Below are positions 36,504-51,816 of a stretch of DNA of 64,000 nucleotides, piece after piece. The notes under the pieces are model-generated. The model searched no databases. It was given only the letters and a program-made list of their open reading frames with translations, and was not told where the DNA came from. The position numbers were made by a program, and so were the translations under genes. The first letter of the stretch is position 1. The number at the start of each line of letters is the position of its first letter. This DNA comes from Galerina marginata (taxonomy: Eukaryota > Basidiomycota > Agaricomycetes > Agaricales > Galerinaceae): positions 62,001 to 126,000 of the forward strand of contig JAECYW010000007.1 in NCBI GenBank assembly GCA_023014335.1, given 5' to 3'.

Positions 36504-37666
36504 ATGCTTTCTCTCTCAGTGGTTGCGTCCCTCGTCCTCGTGCCCTTTGTTGCCGCCCAGGCTACCTCCATCGATATAAAAGCCATCGAGGCTCATTTCA
36601 CGCAGTCGGCCATTGTCCCTGACTTGCTCGCCTCCTTCAACCCTTCTGCACTCCTCTCCTTGAACTTTGCAGGTATATACCATACTCCTTATAATGAAGT
36701 ATCCTCTTCTAACTTAGGTATGTATTTAGGTGTAGGCGATGTGTCCCCAGGACAGCTCTTGACTGTACAACGCAAGTACTCTCTTTGAAAACGCATTTTG
36801 TATGTCTCCAGCTAAGCCTGTGATTCAGAGGTTGGACCGACTCCGGCAGTCACTATTACTCCTGCAAACACCTCTGTTTCCTTGACTGGCACCTATACAT
36901 TGGTTATGGTGGATGCCGATGTTGTTGGAAAAAATTTGCCCGATGGGCAGACTCGTCACTGGCTTGTGAATGGTGTCACCATCAGTGGTATGCACGATTT
37001 ATGGTCTGGACTTTCCGTTACATCATAATTTATGGCACGACCGCAGGATCAAAGGTTACAAATTCTTCCGCAACTGCAATCACCTCGTATGCTGGACCTT
37101 TCCCTGCTGCAGGAAGTGGTGTCCATCGGTATTCGTTTCCTTCTCAGATGTTTTGGCTCGGCGCTAAAGAAGAGTTTAGTTACGTAGTGATTTTATATGA
37201 GCAACCTTCCACCTTCAAGGCGCCTGCAGCATTTTCTCAGCCCAACACTGGCGTTTCGGCTTTCGATTTCAATGGCTATGTCAAGGTTCGTTGACCATGC
37301 ATAAAATGTGATCTACCTATTTACCGAATGTTAAACCTTGTGCCTGTTGTCTTGTAGGACAGTGGCCTGGGTCCTCTTGTCGCAGTAAGTTTCATCCATT
37401 CCTTGCCATATCTCATGCGGCTTACCCCTTTCTAACTTAAGGCCAACTATATCGATGTCGAACAAGGCACCTCGACGGTTTCTGTCTCTCCAACCTCTGC
37501 TGTGGTGACTTCCACGCTTCTTCCTCCCTCCTCTGGGAGCTCGTCAAGTCCTAGTAAACCCTCCAACACCAACACCAACACCAATGGTGCAGGCAACATT
37601 GCCACTCACTTCTTGACCATTGTCGCTGCCATAGCGGGCTTCATGCTCACTGTGGAAGTGTTATAA
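36504..37666 (+). CDS. Secreted PEBP-like protein, probably GPI-anchored
   Basis: This is a phosphatidylethanolamine-binding-protein-like domain of about 265 residues with a signal peptide (MLSLSVVASLVLVPFVAAQA). The core includes LLTVQQVGPTPAVTITP, YTLVMVDADVVGKNLPDGQT and RHWLVNGVTI, which correspond to the ligand-site D-x-D and R-H-W motifs. YVVILYEQP and FDFNGYVKDSGLGPLVAANY follow. A long Ser/Thr/Pro-rich tail, an Asn-Thr repeat and a final hydrophobic stretch (HFLTIVAAIAGFMLTVEVL) fit a GPI signal. Fungal relatives include yeast Tfs1-type carboxypeptidase inhibitors, but secretion and anchoring set this type apart; its ligand is not known from sequence. About five short introns interrupt it. 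Confidence 0.85.
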
Positions 37667-37946
37667 ATGGACGTACAACCACCGAGGTTCCTCTTTATAC
37701 CAACCCCACATTCCTTCTGAGTAATTGTACAGCCTATGTAATAAGACATCGCTCGCGAGAAGTTGCAGTCCTCTAAGCACACGATAACAACTACGTCAAT
37801 ATATCGTGTCCGTGGATGAAATAAAAATGTGCGCGTTGATTCTCCTCGATTGGTTTTTTGCAAGTACAATATATTACCTAATCATCATGTTGACTCTCCG
37901 TCGGACCGTTTGAAGCTCGACATTGTGTCCTTCACTCGCATTTCGA

Positions 37947-38644
37947 ATGGGAGCCAGCCAGTCAACATCTAATTCCCCTGGAGAAAAGATTTTCCAGAAC
38001 GAAACACCCATTTCTGTGAGCTATCTTCTAGTATTTCTCATCATTCTTCATAAACATGTTTAGTTCTCGCCAGATGTCGTGAACCAACTGTCTGACCGTC
38101 TGGAGACACCCGAGACGACTCCGGAACGACAATCTATATTGGACGCGCATATTCGAGCTCGAATTAGGGACGAGCTGGAGCACTTGAAGAGGGATGAGCA
38201 TAATGTTCAGAAAGAGATTGAATCCGCCCTCGAGAAAGAGAACTTGGACCGGGAGACCTCCATGGCTGGTGAAGTTTCGGACGACGGTGGGAGCACGACA
38301 GGCAACATTAGAAATACAGCTGCTTTACTTGGTGACCTGGAGGAAATTAGAGCCAAAATTGAAAGGCATCAATCGAATAAGAGGTCTCCCGAGTTTCCTG
38401 AGGTTGAAGCCAATGCCGCCGCCGTTGCAAAATGTTACAAGTAAGCATTTCTTCTATTCAACTTGCATTTCATCTAAATGATTGTACATCTGGCAGGAAA
38501 AATAAGGACCTTCCTCTCCTCTGTCGTCCTGAAGTCTCCAAATTCAAGGCTGCAGTTGACCGGCTGGAGCAGGTAAGCTACGCCTTCTTACAGCTATTGT
38601 TTCTGACCAAACCACAACAGCAATATTTCAATTCATTACATTAA
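37947..38644 (+). CDS. MIC19: MIC19, MICOS complex subunit
   Basis: This small protein of about 170-180 residues belongs to the mitochondrial inner-membrane complex that shapes cristae junctions. The N-terminus MGASQSTSNSPGEKIFQNET carries the MGxxxS myristoylation signature seen in MIC19 proteins. FSPDVVNQLSDRLETPETTP and a charged helix (RARIRDELEHLKRDEHNVQ) follow. The C-terminus holds C-X10-C, with Cys in AVAKCYKKNKD and LPLLCRPEV, as in fungal MIC19, and ends LEQQYFNSLH. Three introns; the last leaves only a few codons. I chose the ATG at 37947 because it restores the family N-terminus through an intron at about 38017-38066. Confidence 0.88.
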
Positions 38645-38745
38645 TCACACATGTGTATAGACTCTAGAGAGAATCGATACCACTTGCACTTGCGTTTCAT
38701 TCTACCACAATGATAGAGAGAATGTAGATATCAACAATTTCGCGG

Positions 38746-41664
<2,919 letters not shown>

Positions 41665-41984
41665 AGTGTTGCTGAGAGAGTGAGTTAGCAGTGACAGCGA
41701 ACTGGTATGTAACACGCACGTGATGTCCGGTGTTTCCGGTGTTCAGAACAAATACACCGATGGAGGAGTATAGTGGGTCAGAGGCGAGTCGGGCATGGCC
41801 GAGGCAGAGGAACGAGTGATTAGAAACAAGACGCCGTACCACCACCACCACCACCATTGCGCCTTTCACTGTCAGTACTAGTGGCGACCCTTTTGTAGCC
41901 GGCGACTCCTAGTCTCCTGCACTCACCCGCCGGCGACTTGCCTCCTCTTTCTTTGATCACCGTCACCAATCGCCGGTCTACAAC
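41665..41984. other. Divergent promoter region of CEF1 and Zn2Cys6 factor
   Basis: About 320 bp between two divergent start codons. It contains a run of six ACC units at 41838-41855 and no recognisable gene. Confidence 0.5.
41838..41855. repeat. (ACC)6 microsatellite
   Basis: Six ACC trinucleotides in the shared promoter region; it may be polymorphic between strains. Confidence 0.85.
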
Positions 41985-44900
41985 ATGGATCCACAAATGG
42001 ATTCGCTCAACGACTCCAAGTCAGGGTATGCATCCCTCTCCTCCCATTTCCCCCTTCTCATCGTCGTCTCCCACCAGCTCAAAGACCCCCGTCGTCCGCG
42101 GCGCTCGTGCCTGTACCGTCTGTCGCACCGCCAAGGTTCTTTTGTGTCCCTTGACCCTGGCACCAGACCCCGCTGATCACCCCTAGATGAAATGCGTCGG
42201 CGCAGAGGACGGCCAGAAGCAGTGTCAACGCTGTCGTCGCGCCAATGTCGAGTTCAGCCCATCCTCTGCTCCATTTTTTCATCCCCTCATCTCTCCTTCA
42301 TTCTCAGATGTGTCTTTGAAAAACACCGGCGCGGTAGAAAACCCGGCTCCAAGTAGTCCTCTATTATTCAGATCCCCTCCCAGATTTGCTCACAAAATAT
42401 ATTTCTTAGGCTATCCGAGGCCTCCAAGATGCTTCGTCGTCTCGAGAAAGGCCTCAATTCCGCCAAAATGAAGTCCCAATCCTCAGACGCCACATCTCCT
42501 TATCACGCAGACGACCCCCGCTCAGCCAACCAGGACGGTTCATACTCGACTCTCCATTCATCCGATCCATCGTATGGCCCCTCATCCTCCCACTTTCCAA
42601 AGAACGAACTCCCTCCACCAAACCTCCACTCTTATCAGGACTCTTACGCTGCCTCAAGTAATGGCTCAAGAACCATGGACATGGACGACGACGACGAGGA
42701 TCCTGACAGGAGCGACGAGGCCTTCTTCCCTGCAAAGCTCATCCGCCTAGAGAACCAGCGAAATTCCTTCTTCAGGACCATCCTTAACCCGGAAGATCCT
42801 CCGACTACCGCGCCTCAGCGAAGCAACTCTTTCACCCCACCCCAAAATATCTCCCCTGCACCAGCTGGTCTCAGTGATCCCGTCGCAGCCGGCATTATCA
42901 CTGACGCTGATGCAAAGATGCTATTCGATGCTATTTTCTTGCGTCTCAACCCTTTTGTCAATCTCTTCGATCCTGCCCTCCACACCGTCTCATACGTCCG
43001 CTCTAAATGCCCTTTCTTGTTCACCACTCTAATAATGGCTGGATGCAAATTCTTCAAGGCTGAAAAGTTCAAGGAATGTCAAAAACTTGCCAACGAATTT
43101 GCCGTCCGCGCTTTCGCCGAGTCGTGGAAACGCGTCGAGGTCGTGCAGGCCTTTGCCTGTTTGACTTATTGGAAAGATCCGGATGATAGCGTCAGTCCAT
43201 CTAATTAAAAAAAAATTTTGACCAAACGCTCAATTCATCCCCATTCCTCAGAGGACCTGGACATTTATTGGCTATGTGGGCAATTTCTCTCCCACCTCGA
43301 GTTTCATTTTCTCACATCCTTTTTTTACCGATAGGCCTGCCGTATGGCAGTGGAATTGGGTCTCAACCGTTATGTGCCAAACCCTTCTCCTACCGAGACG
43401 GAATTTCAGAAATTAGAAAGGCGCAACCGGGAACGCACTTACCTAGTTCTCTTCGTGCATGATCGCAGTTTAAGCATGCAGACAGGCAGGAACTGGATGC
43501 TTCCCGAAGATGATCTTGTCAGAAATTGCATGACGTGGCACAAAGCAGGCGGTCCTTCAGTACGTCCCGAGGACGCCGTTATCGCTGCGTTTGTATCGCT
43601 CCGTCGGATTGCTGTAAGCATTTTTCTCAGCGTCTATCTTTGCATCCCTAAAACCCGTGTTTCCGTTAGGCGGAGACGACAGATATATTCAATTCTTCAA
43701 AAGGTTCGTTAACAAACAGCAATTCAGACATCAACTACGAGGTCGTTTTGTCCAACTGCAATGCCCGTCTTACCCAATGGGACGACACTTGGAGACAGGA
43801 AATGGAAAAAGGTAGATTTGATACACATATTTTTCTGTCCATCAACGTTGACATTTTTTAGCCGGAGGGGAAAAATTCCACCTATCGTTCCTTACCTTTT
43901 TCCGTTTGTATGTCCGGCTCTTCTTGAACAGCTTTGGGCTCCAGCCCTCCATGGTACCCGTACGTCCTGTTTTGGCGACTCGTACGATCACCACGGAACT
44001 GACCGGTCTACAGGGTAGTCGCCATCCTCCGAGCCTTCTGGCCCTTTCGACATGCTGCACAAGCGCCTTGGACTCTTTACGCATTGTTTCTCAAGACTTC
44101 CATGACATTCATGTACTGGTGAGTATAATTATCATTCAGAGGTTTGCAGACTCTAAACACGAGCTACAGCGATACGGGCAGGACTCGATTACAGTCATGA
44201 CAGCTTACTCGGCGGTCTTCCTACTCAAGGTTGGACGATTCCCATTCACACGGAATTCCCAATAATAACCTTTGCCTTATAGCTCCTGCGAATTTCCAGT
44301 ACTGGCCACCACCTGAGCCCCGAAACCGCTAATGAAATCCACACTCTCATTTCCAAGACTGCCGATTCATATCAGGAAGCTTCTTCTTCCTCTCATTCAC
44401 CGGTATCTATTTCTGCGTCATACCACGCCCGATTCCTTCGCAGCTTAGTTGCCAATGACATTTTTAAAGCCCGGCGCGGCGAACGAGAGCGGTCTGACAG
44501 CACCAATATGCCGATTGATCCCCGACTTCAAGGTAAAACACCGTTCTATTACTGGCGTCATTCCGTTATGCTTTTCATTCCGCTGACTTTTTTTCCACAA
44601 CAGGTCCGCAACCCGCTCACGGGACAGTCCAAAGTCCAACGGCTCAGGTGTATGCCCACCCAGCTCCCAGAATGCAGGAACCTCAACAATCTTTCCATTT
44701 CCCCGCATCGCCTCACCTTCCCGCGCATCCTCACTCGAGTCCTCCCGAACATGATTATCAAATCGATGTTCAGGGAAGGAATTCAATTGGACAAGCCGCT
44801 AACAATGGCACGATTTATTCCGCTGGTGGCTATGCTCCGGGTGTGCCTCAACACGCATCGGAACTTGATGCACATTACTGGAAGAATATGTTCATCGAAC

Positions 44901-45097
44901 TCGGATTCGGGGAAAATGTCGACCCCAACGGTCTGCCTGGCATGATTCCCAGTAATACTGTTGCAAGGCCGATGCCACAGTACATGGAGCACACACACCA
45001 TCAGAGCGAACACCAACAACATTCGCTCCCAAACCCACATCATGGTATGAGTCAAATGCATTACCAACATGCCATGCACCCCACGTACGGTCATTGA
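41985..45097 (+). CDS. Zn2Cys6 fungal transcription factor
   Basis: This putative DNA-binding regulator has about 800-870 residues. The binuclear zinc cluster reads ACTVCRTAKMKC, then CQRCRRANVEC, giving C-X2-C-X6-C-X9-C-X2-C-X6-C; introns fall inside it. Basic HRRGRKPGSKLSEASKML follows. The middle region contains the fungal-specific regulatory domain: AKMLFDAIFLRLNPFVNLFD, RTWTFIGYACRMAVELGLNR and RRNRERTYLVLFVHDRSLSM. The C-terminus is rich in Pro, His, Gln and Met and ends with a run of His-containing segments (HTHHQSEHQQHSLPNPHH). No specific orthologue is recognised, so the pathway it controls is unknown. The start at 41985 lies close to the cluster after an intron. Confidence 0.88.
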
Positions 45098-45248
45098 AAC
45101 CTCCGACTCGCTTCCTTTCTTTCTCTTGTTGTATGTCTACTCTTGATGGTGTAATTTGCTTTGTGACGACCTTGACCTTGTAATTTTGTACTTGACTATA
45201 TAGAAGTCTACTGTCCTGTAAAGGTTCCAATGCACTATATTTATTATA

Positions 45249-46663
45249 CTATGAATCCTCGCCAATAGGGAAGATAACAGCGGTTCGCCCGACAGCTGCT
45301 GCAATGCGGGGGATCCCACTCAACGCCATAAAGTCAAAGTCACGGATGAAATGTGGTTTCGGACGGAGAGTAAATACTGTGGGTTGGGCCTGGACATAAC
45401 CTTTGTTGTGAAGATGCAAGACGGCGCCTTTGCTGGGAGATGCTGCAGATATCGCAAAATAGTCTGTATGAGTGGGACACCATCTACATGGGAGTCGAAA
45501 GATGAGGTCAGTCGTCTTGTGACGAAGAACTAAACATACCGGAATAGTTGGCCTCCTTCTACGAAAGTGTTACCAGTAAATTTTGGGGAGCCTCCTCTGA
45601 GGTCCGAGATGTCCCATATGGCAAATTTATGACCATAAACACCACCAACTCTGTGCATCCACAAGACATGAGCCATCAGGGAAGGACTATAAATAATGAA
45701 GGAAAACCTACACCTCTATGGAATCAGTTCTCCAGTCCACTGACGCCGACCACTGCTTTATTGCACCCATACACGACTTCGATAACGCAGTGGGTTCGAT
45801 GAGCTCAACAAGACTTGAATGGCGCAGGACACCGTCGTCGCCATCCTCCGGATCCGAACGCCAGTCTGTCAAAAACACGGACCCGCGGCAATCTGATACT
45901 AGGAATTCCTTGCTCGTCCCTGGATGAGAACGAATGGATGTCAGTGGATGTGGGAAGGGTATCACGTATGCCGTCGGTTGGGCCCTTGAGGAGGGTAGAG
46001 GAGACATGCCCAGGTCCGGTGAGCCAGTGGGTGACGGGGGGGTGGAAGGAATGTCGACGGTTGGGTGGAGATCCCAGACCATGAGCATTTTGTCATCTAC
46101 AACAGTCAAGGGTTAGCACAAGGTGAACGTGGTATATCTGTGAGTGGACTAACCTGACACGGTCGCGACATAGCGCGCCGAGTCCTCGTCCCACCCGCCA
46201 CAGAACACCATGTCATTTACCTTGCCATGATGGCCGCTGAGACCACCACCAAAAGGAAAGACGTGCTCCGACTCTATTGATGATTTCGTGAGCAGGTGGA
46301 GGCCAAAGTCTGCACCGGCAGCGACGAGCCTTTGTTGAATGAGCAGAACGATCGAACCAACGAGGGTGGGCCGGACGACTTACTCTATAACCCATAGGTC
46401 GTTGGACGACGGCGATGTGGTACGCGACGACCATGCAAGAGCAGTTATACGCGCTCCTATGTGAAATGTCGCGAGAAGACGGCAGTCTGTGGCAGTCTGT
46501 AGGCTCGGGAGTGAGTTGCAGGTCGGGTGAAAGTTGAGGCACGTACAACTTGGATAATTTCAACAGAATAGTCCCCACCAATGGCAACTAAATCAGCAGC
46601 GTCAGAGGAGCGACATGGACGCAGAGAATAAATTTCCGTCGGATGTGCAAACTCGAGGTCCAT
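45249..46663 (-). CDS. NUP37: WD-repeat nucleoporin NUP37-like
   Basis: This is a beta-propeller protein of about 380 residues. The N-terminus MDLEFAHPTEIYSLRPCRS leads to LVAIGGDYSVEIIQV, LLATFHIGARITALAWS, ELVAAGADFGLHLLT and GHHGKVNDMVFCGG. ARYVATVSDDKMLMVWDLHP is the clearest WD unit. The order and spacing match animal and fission-yeast NUP37, a Y-complex nucleoporin. The C-terminal blades include FAIWDISDLRGGSPKFTGNT and the protein ends AVIFPIGEDS. The start at 46663 fits the short N-terminus of the family. A generic WD protein cannot be excluded, but the IGGDY and SVSDD-like motif positions favour NUP37. UMP-CMP kinase starts 218 bp away in the opposite direction. Confidence 0.75.
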
Positions 46664-46881
46664 GTGGGATTGAAGAGGAGGGCGGAGTCCATTTATAGCT
46701 CTGTTTAATGCGACCAAGGCAAGGACCGAATCCGTGGCTCCTCCTTGGACTCTCCCTCTCCTCTTTTGCCGCCTTTTTTCTAGTCCTCAAGCACAGGGAA
46801 CAGACCCACCCCGCCTCGCTCCAGCCCCGACAAGCAGACCATCCTCTCGTACCTCCTCGCCACAAAGAACGGACGAGCTAA

Positions 46882-47802
<921 letters not shown>

Positions 47803-48079
47803 AGTCAAATAGTCCCATAAATCAAGTGTAGATCTGCACAGGACAATGCTCAGGAAATAGAGAATATAATCAGACAGACACAACGATCAATGTCACGCTA
47901 AACACTTATTATTTTTGGAATATAACTTTCTCGACAGAGACTTTAGTACACGATAGAGCAAAAGTTATTAGCTGAACTCACTACAAAAACAAAGGAAAAG
48001 AACATGGACTAAGTAAGAAGGAAAAGAAGAAACATTCTTGGGTGTTGCAAGATTTTGGGACAACACATACGAGAAACAC

Positions 48080-50226
48080 CTAAAACTTGAACTCCTTCCC
48101 GCTCTTCCTGTTGTCTTTCTCTCTATCCATCTTCTGTTTCTTTTTGGCCATCTCCTTCGCCACCATTTCCGAGAAATCCTCGCCTCGGGTGCTTCCAGGA
48201 ACGCCTGCATTTCCCCGTGCATGAGCATCATATTTGCGACGCAATTCCTCTTCTGAGAGACCCTCGAGCTCGCCAGCATCCAAGGAAATGTCCACTCCGT
48301 TCGCTTTCCGCTGTAGGATGATTAAAAAGTCAATAAAACATAGACATAGACAAGCAAACAAATGTCACACCTTTGTCCCTCGCTCGTCTCCCAGAACAGG
48401 GATAGGAGCACCAGCGACAGCACTGACGTCGTATCCCCGCTCGCTTCCCATCAGGCCACGCACTGAAGTCTGCTTCTCCGGCACAACCTGGTACAACGAT
48501 CGAGGGCCCGAGGGTTCCATTGCCTCCGACACCGACCTGCCCTTCCTCAGCTCCAGGAAATCCGGCGTCTCCAACCCACCAGCAACAGTCGAGACCACAC
48601 TCGTCATACCCGATGGCGTCTCTAGGCCTGACGGTGTCTGTAAACCGTCGGCTGGGGCGGGTTCTGTGGACTCCTCTTCTTCAGACTCTTCCTCGGATTC
48701 ATCCTCCTCCTCCTCTTCTGTTGGTGACAAAGTTTGAGTGAAGATAATGGAAGAGAAAAACGCAACGAACCTTCTTCTGGTTCCAGTTCGCCCCAGAGGT
48801 CTTTATCAATGGGTTCGCCAACCTTTCATTCAAAATTAGCCAAGGTCTACAGTGTAAAGAAAATACAAGAACCCACCCCTGAATCTCCGGCTTTTGGCAG
48901 TACACCGAAAACATCACCGTACAATGGACGGTTGTATTCGTCCAGAGGAGGTTTTCCCCATCCACCAGGGTGGAAGCCCCACTGAGCTCTAAAGTTGGGA
49001 AAACGGTTAGAAAGATGACAGGCAAGTGTTCCAGAAATAAACCAACCCTTCAGGAATGGGTGCATTGAGACCAGGAATCCGCAATGTTGGATAGCTGGGT
49101 GGAGGCCCAAATCGCTGCATGCTGATGAGCCATGGGGGTGGAGCTAGAGGAGGAATCGAGAGAGCTTCAACGAGTTCCGGTGAAAGATCTCCTGGCCTTT
49201 TCTCTTTCAACGAAGTTTCAAACTCTTTCCCTTCATAATACCTGCTAGCCGTCAGAAAAAGGACAGCATAAAAGAGGGGGAAACAACATACATCTCTCCG
49301 AACCCAGTGACGGGTGGCTTCGTCTGGAACTTGAAAAAGGCGTCATGTAGCTTCTGATAGTCGATGTCCACTTTACCCATCTTTGGCTGCACACGCTCCC
49401 TCGTCTTCGCCTTCAGACTCATGTTCGCCTCTTTCTCCTTGACTGCGTCACGCATCGTAGCGATACCAGTGTCCGCAATATACGCTGGCAGCTGGAAAGG
49501 CGGTTTCTCGATACCTCTCTTTCCCTGTAAATAATCACGCTTTGCGCTCCAGTGAATGGGTATGGGAACGGTGTTGCGATAGGATTTGAGGTGCAGGAGC
49601 AGCCGAGGATCCGCAGCGGTAACATCTGTCCACTCAACGACTTCGGGCTTCTTTACAAGTTGTTTGAGTTCCGCCACCGTCAAACGCGCCATCTTTCGCG
49701 CCTTTTTCTTTGACAGTGGTTTCGCCTCTGTGTCCGAATCGCCTTCCGAGGCCATATCGTCGTCAGAATAGATAATTTCGCCTTTGCTGTTGGATTCAGA
49801 TGTTCGACCCTGCTACAAGGTATTCGTCAGTGAGTACAAGGCGTCGAACAAGAAGCTACACGCACTGAAGATTCCTCAGGTGGAAGTTGGAATCGAGCAA
49901 AAACCTCGGAAAACGCTTCAAGGCCAGCGTCGTTGAGATCCAACTGCTCAGACACGTACTCAACAATAGATGGCTTAACATCGCTCTCTTCATCTTGCAT
50001 AGACCCATTTGTTGAAGGTTTGCTTTGTTCCTGTAAGAAATACACATAAAATCACTCGGTCTTGGAGGTAAGACGAGCATGGGGAAACGAGGCTTACAAC
50101 AAGCTTCTTCTGCTTTTGTTTCAGCCGGCGTAGCTGATTTTTGGACTTTGCAGACTTTCCATTGACCTCTACTTTCGATAACTTGGTGGCACCATCGGTA
50201 ACGACGTTGGTCTGTGCAACCACCAT
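48080..50226 (-). CDS. CUS1: SF3B2 / CUS1 (SAP145), U2 snRNP splicing factor
   Basis: This subunit of SF3b, which anchors U2 snRNP at the branch point, has about 600 residues. The N-terminal part is basic (SKNQLRRLKQKQKKL). The conserved core includes RLTVAELKQLVKKPEVVEWT, DVTAADPRLLLHLKSYRNTV, PIPIHWSAKRDYLQGKRGIE and KPPFQLPAYIADTGI. PKMGKVDIDYQKLHDAFFKF is followed by PPVTGFGEMYYEGKEFE and APPPWLISMQRFGPPPSYP. The PSP-type segment PGLNAPIPEGAQWGFHPGGW ends in DEYNRPLYGDVFG. An acidic Glu-Ser tract and a Lys-rich tail finish the protein. It is one of three splicing-factor genes in this region. Confidence 0.96.
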
Positions 50227-50923
50227 TTCGTCGTCGTGAACGGTGTCGAAGACAGTGTTGAAGTCAGTATGCTTATGTAAATTTCGGCGCCGACAAACTT
50301 ACGAACGGGCCGGCCTCTTAAGGACTCGAAACCAGACTTTCAAGAATTTGCTACAAACATTTAGTGAGAAATGGCACGCCAGGTCAATTGACAACCAATG
50401 AGCGACCTTCAGTCTACATATACACGAGCGCCCAATTTTTCTGGAGAGAAACAAACAGGTTAGGTCGAATCCTTATTTCATCAGAAGCCTCCCGGTCAGT
50501 TGCCAGCCTGCATACAGACCGCTGAGTCGCTTCGACCGAGGTTCCAACATGTTCACTTTGACTGACTTAGCGTGTCCTGTAACAAGGACTAGGATCGTGA
50601 CCACGAGTTAACGGACCGCACCTTTTTGACCCCACTCACTTACTGCCGATACAGCCACACCTAAGCTCTACCACACCTCTAATTGTAGATGGCCGTTTTG
50701 TGATCAAGAATTGGAGGTTGAACTGTTCAGATATGCAAGACAGCTCAGAGTTTGTTGCAGTGATGATCGATTCCGCGCAGGCCGTCTAAGGATTGAATTT
50801 ATTTTATTCCACAACCCAAGCTATCGAGGGTAGTGTATGAACATAGGCCTGTAATTCTATAAGTAAAGGTGTTGCAACGCAAAAGGCGGACTTACATTCT
50901 AAGATATTGGATTCATATACAAA
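50227..50923. other. Gap between SF3B2 start and MRPL16 stop
   Basis: This is the longest gene-free stretch inside the gene-dense part, about 700 bp. It should hold the SF3B2 promoter and leader and the MRPL16 3' end. A donor-like GTAAGT (minus strand, near 50300) and a later CTGAC suggest a possible intron in the SF3B2 5' leader. I saw no RNA gene, repeat or long frame. Confidence 0.45.
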
Positions 50924-51740
50924 TTATAGAGGGGAAGGTGTGGTGGCAGCTTGATCTGGGATATCAAGAGTGGAGGCGTCGATGGCGGCTGCGGCTTCGT
51001 GTACGGGTTTTGGAGGTGTGATGAGGAGGTTCCCGAGACGTGGGGGAGAAGCTCGATTAATAAATTCCATTTTGGTGGGGAGCTTTGCGGCGGCCAAGCG
51101 AAGGACTGGTTAGGGAGGCGTTGGCTTGGAGTGTTATTAAGGAGGTTAGGAGAGAAAAGTCGTACCGTCGCGAGCGAGCTCTTCACGGATGGGGACGCCA
51201 CCTATTTCGAAGATAACCCGGCCTGTTGGCACACTGCGTAATGTCAGAGGACGGTGCGATGGAACTGAATGGGACACGAACCGGGTAGCCCAAAATTCAA
51301 AGGTTCCTTTCCCTTTACCCATACGTGTCTCGTTTCCCTAACGCACCAAGTAAGCATACAAAAGAGCACAGAGTAAACCGAACACAGACCTTGATACAGA
51401 CAGGTATATCGGGGAACACCCTCAAATATACCTGTGACCCTTTAATGATCTTCAGTTTCTTCAGTATCACCTCCTGGGCAGTTGTCAGCTGTTTCGCGCT
51501 CAGACGAGCGCCATTTCCCTTGATTCTGATGCCCCAGTCGCCATAAGCGAGCGTCGTGCCTTTGGTAGACCCGCCCACAGGGATGGGTATGCGGCCTTTG
51601 TGGCGCTTGAGGTGCTTGACTTGCTTTGGCGCGAGTTGGGCGCGACCGCGGGTGAAGAGGGACAAGGGGGAGAGGGCGGTGGTGACCTGTGGGTGGGAGG
51701 CGCCCAGCACACGCCGGGAGAGGGAGGAGAGAGAAAACAT
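50924..51740 (-). CDS. MRPL16: Mitochondrial ribosomal protein L16
   Basis: This large-subunit mitoribosome protein of about 220 residues is homologous to bacterial uL16. The N-terminus [18 protein letters not shown] has the basic, Ser-rich character of a mitochondrial presequence. The uL16 core reads [56 protein letters not shown], and after an intron [20 protein letters not shown] and [20 protein letters not shown] family-variable tail ends ATTPSPL. The start at 51740 is 76 bp from the divergent PRP3 start. Confidence 0.94.
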
Positions 51741-51816
51741 GACGATTAGGTAAGACGCGGCCGTGATGAAGGTGTCACGGGCTCCTCCTCCTTGGCCTCC
51801 ACCCACCACCACGACT

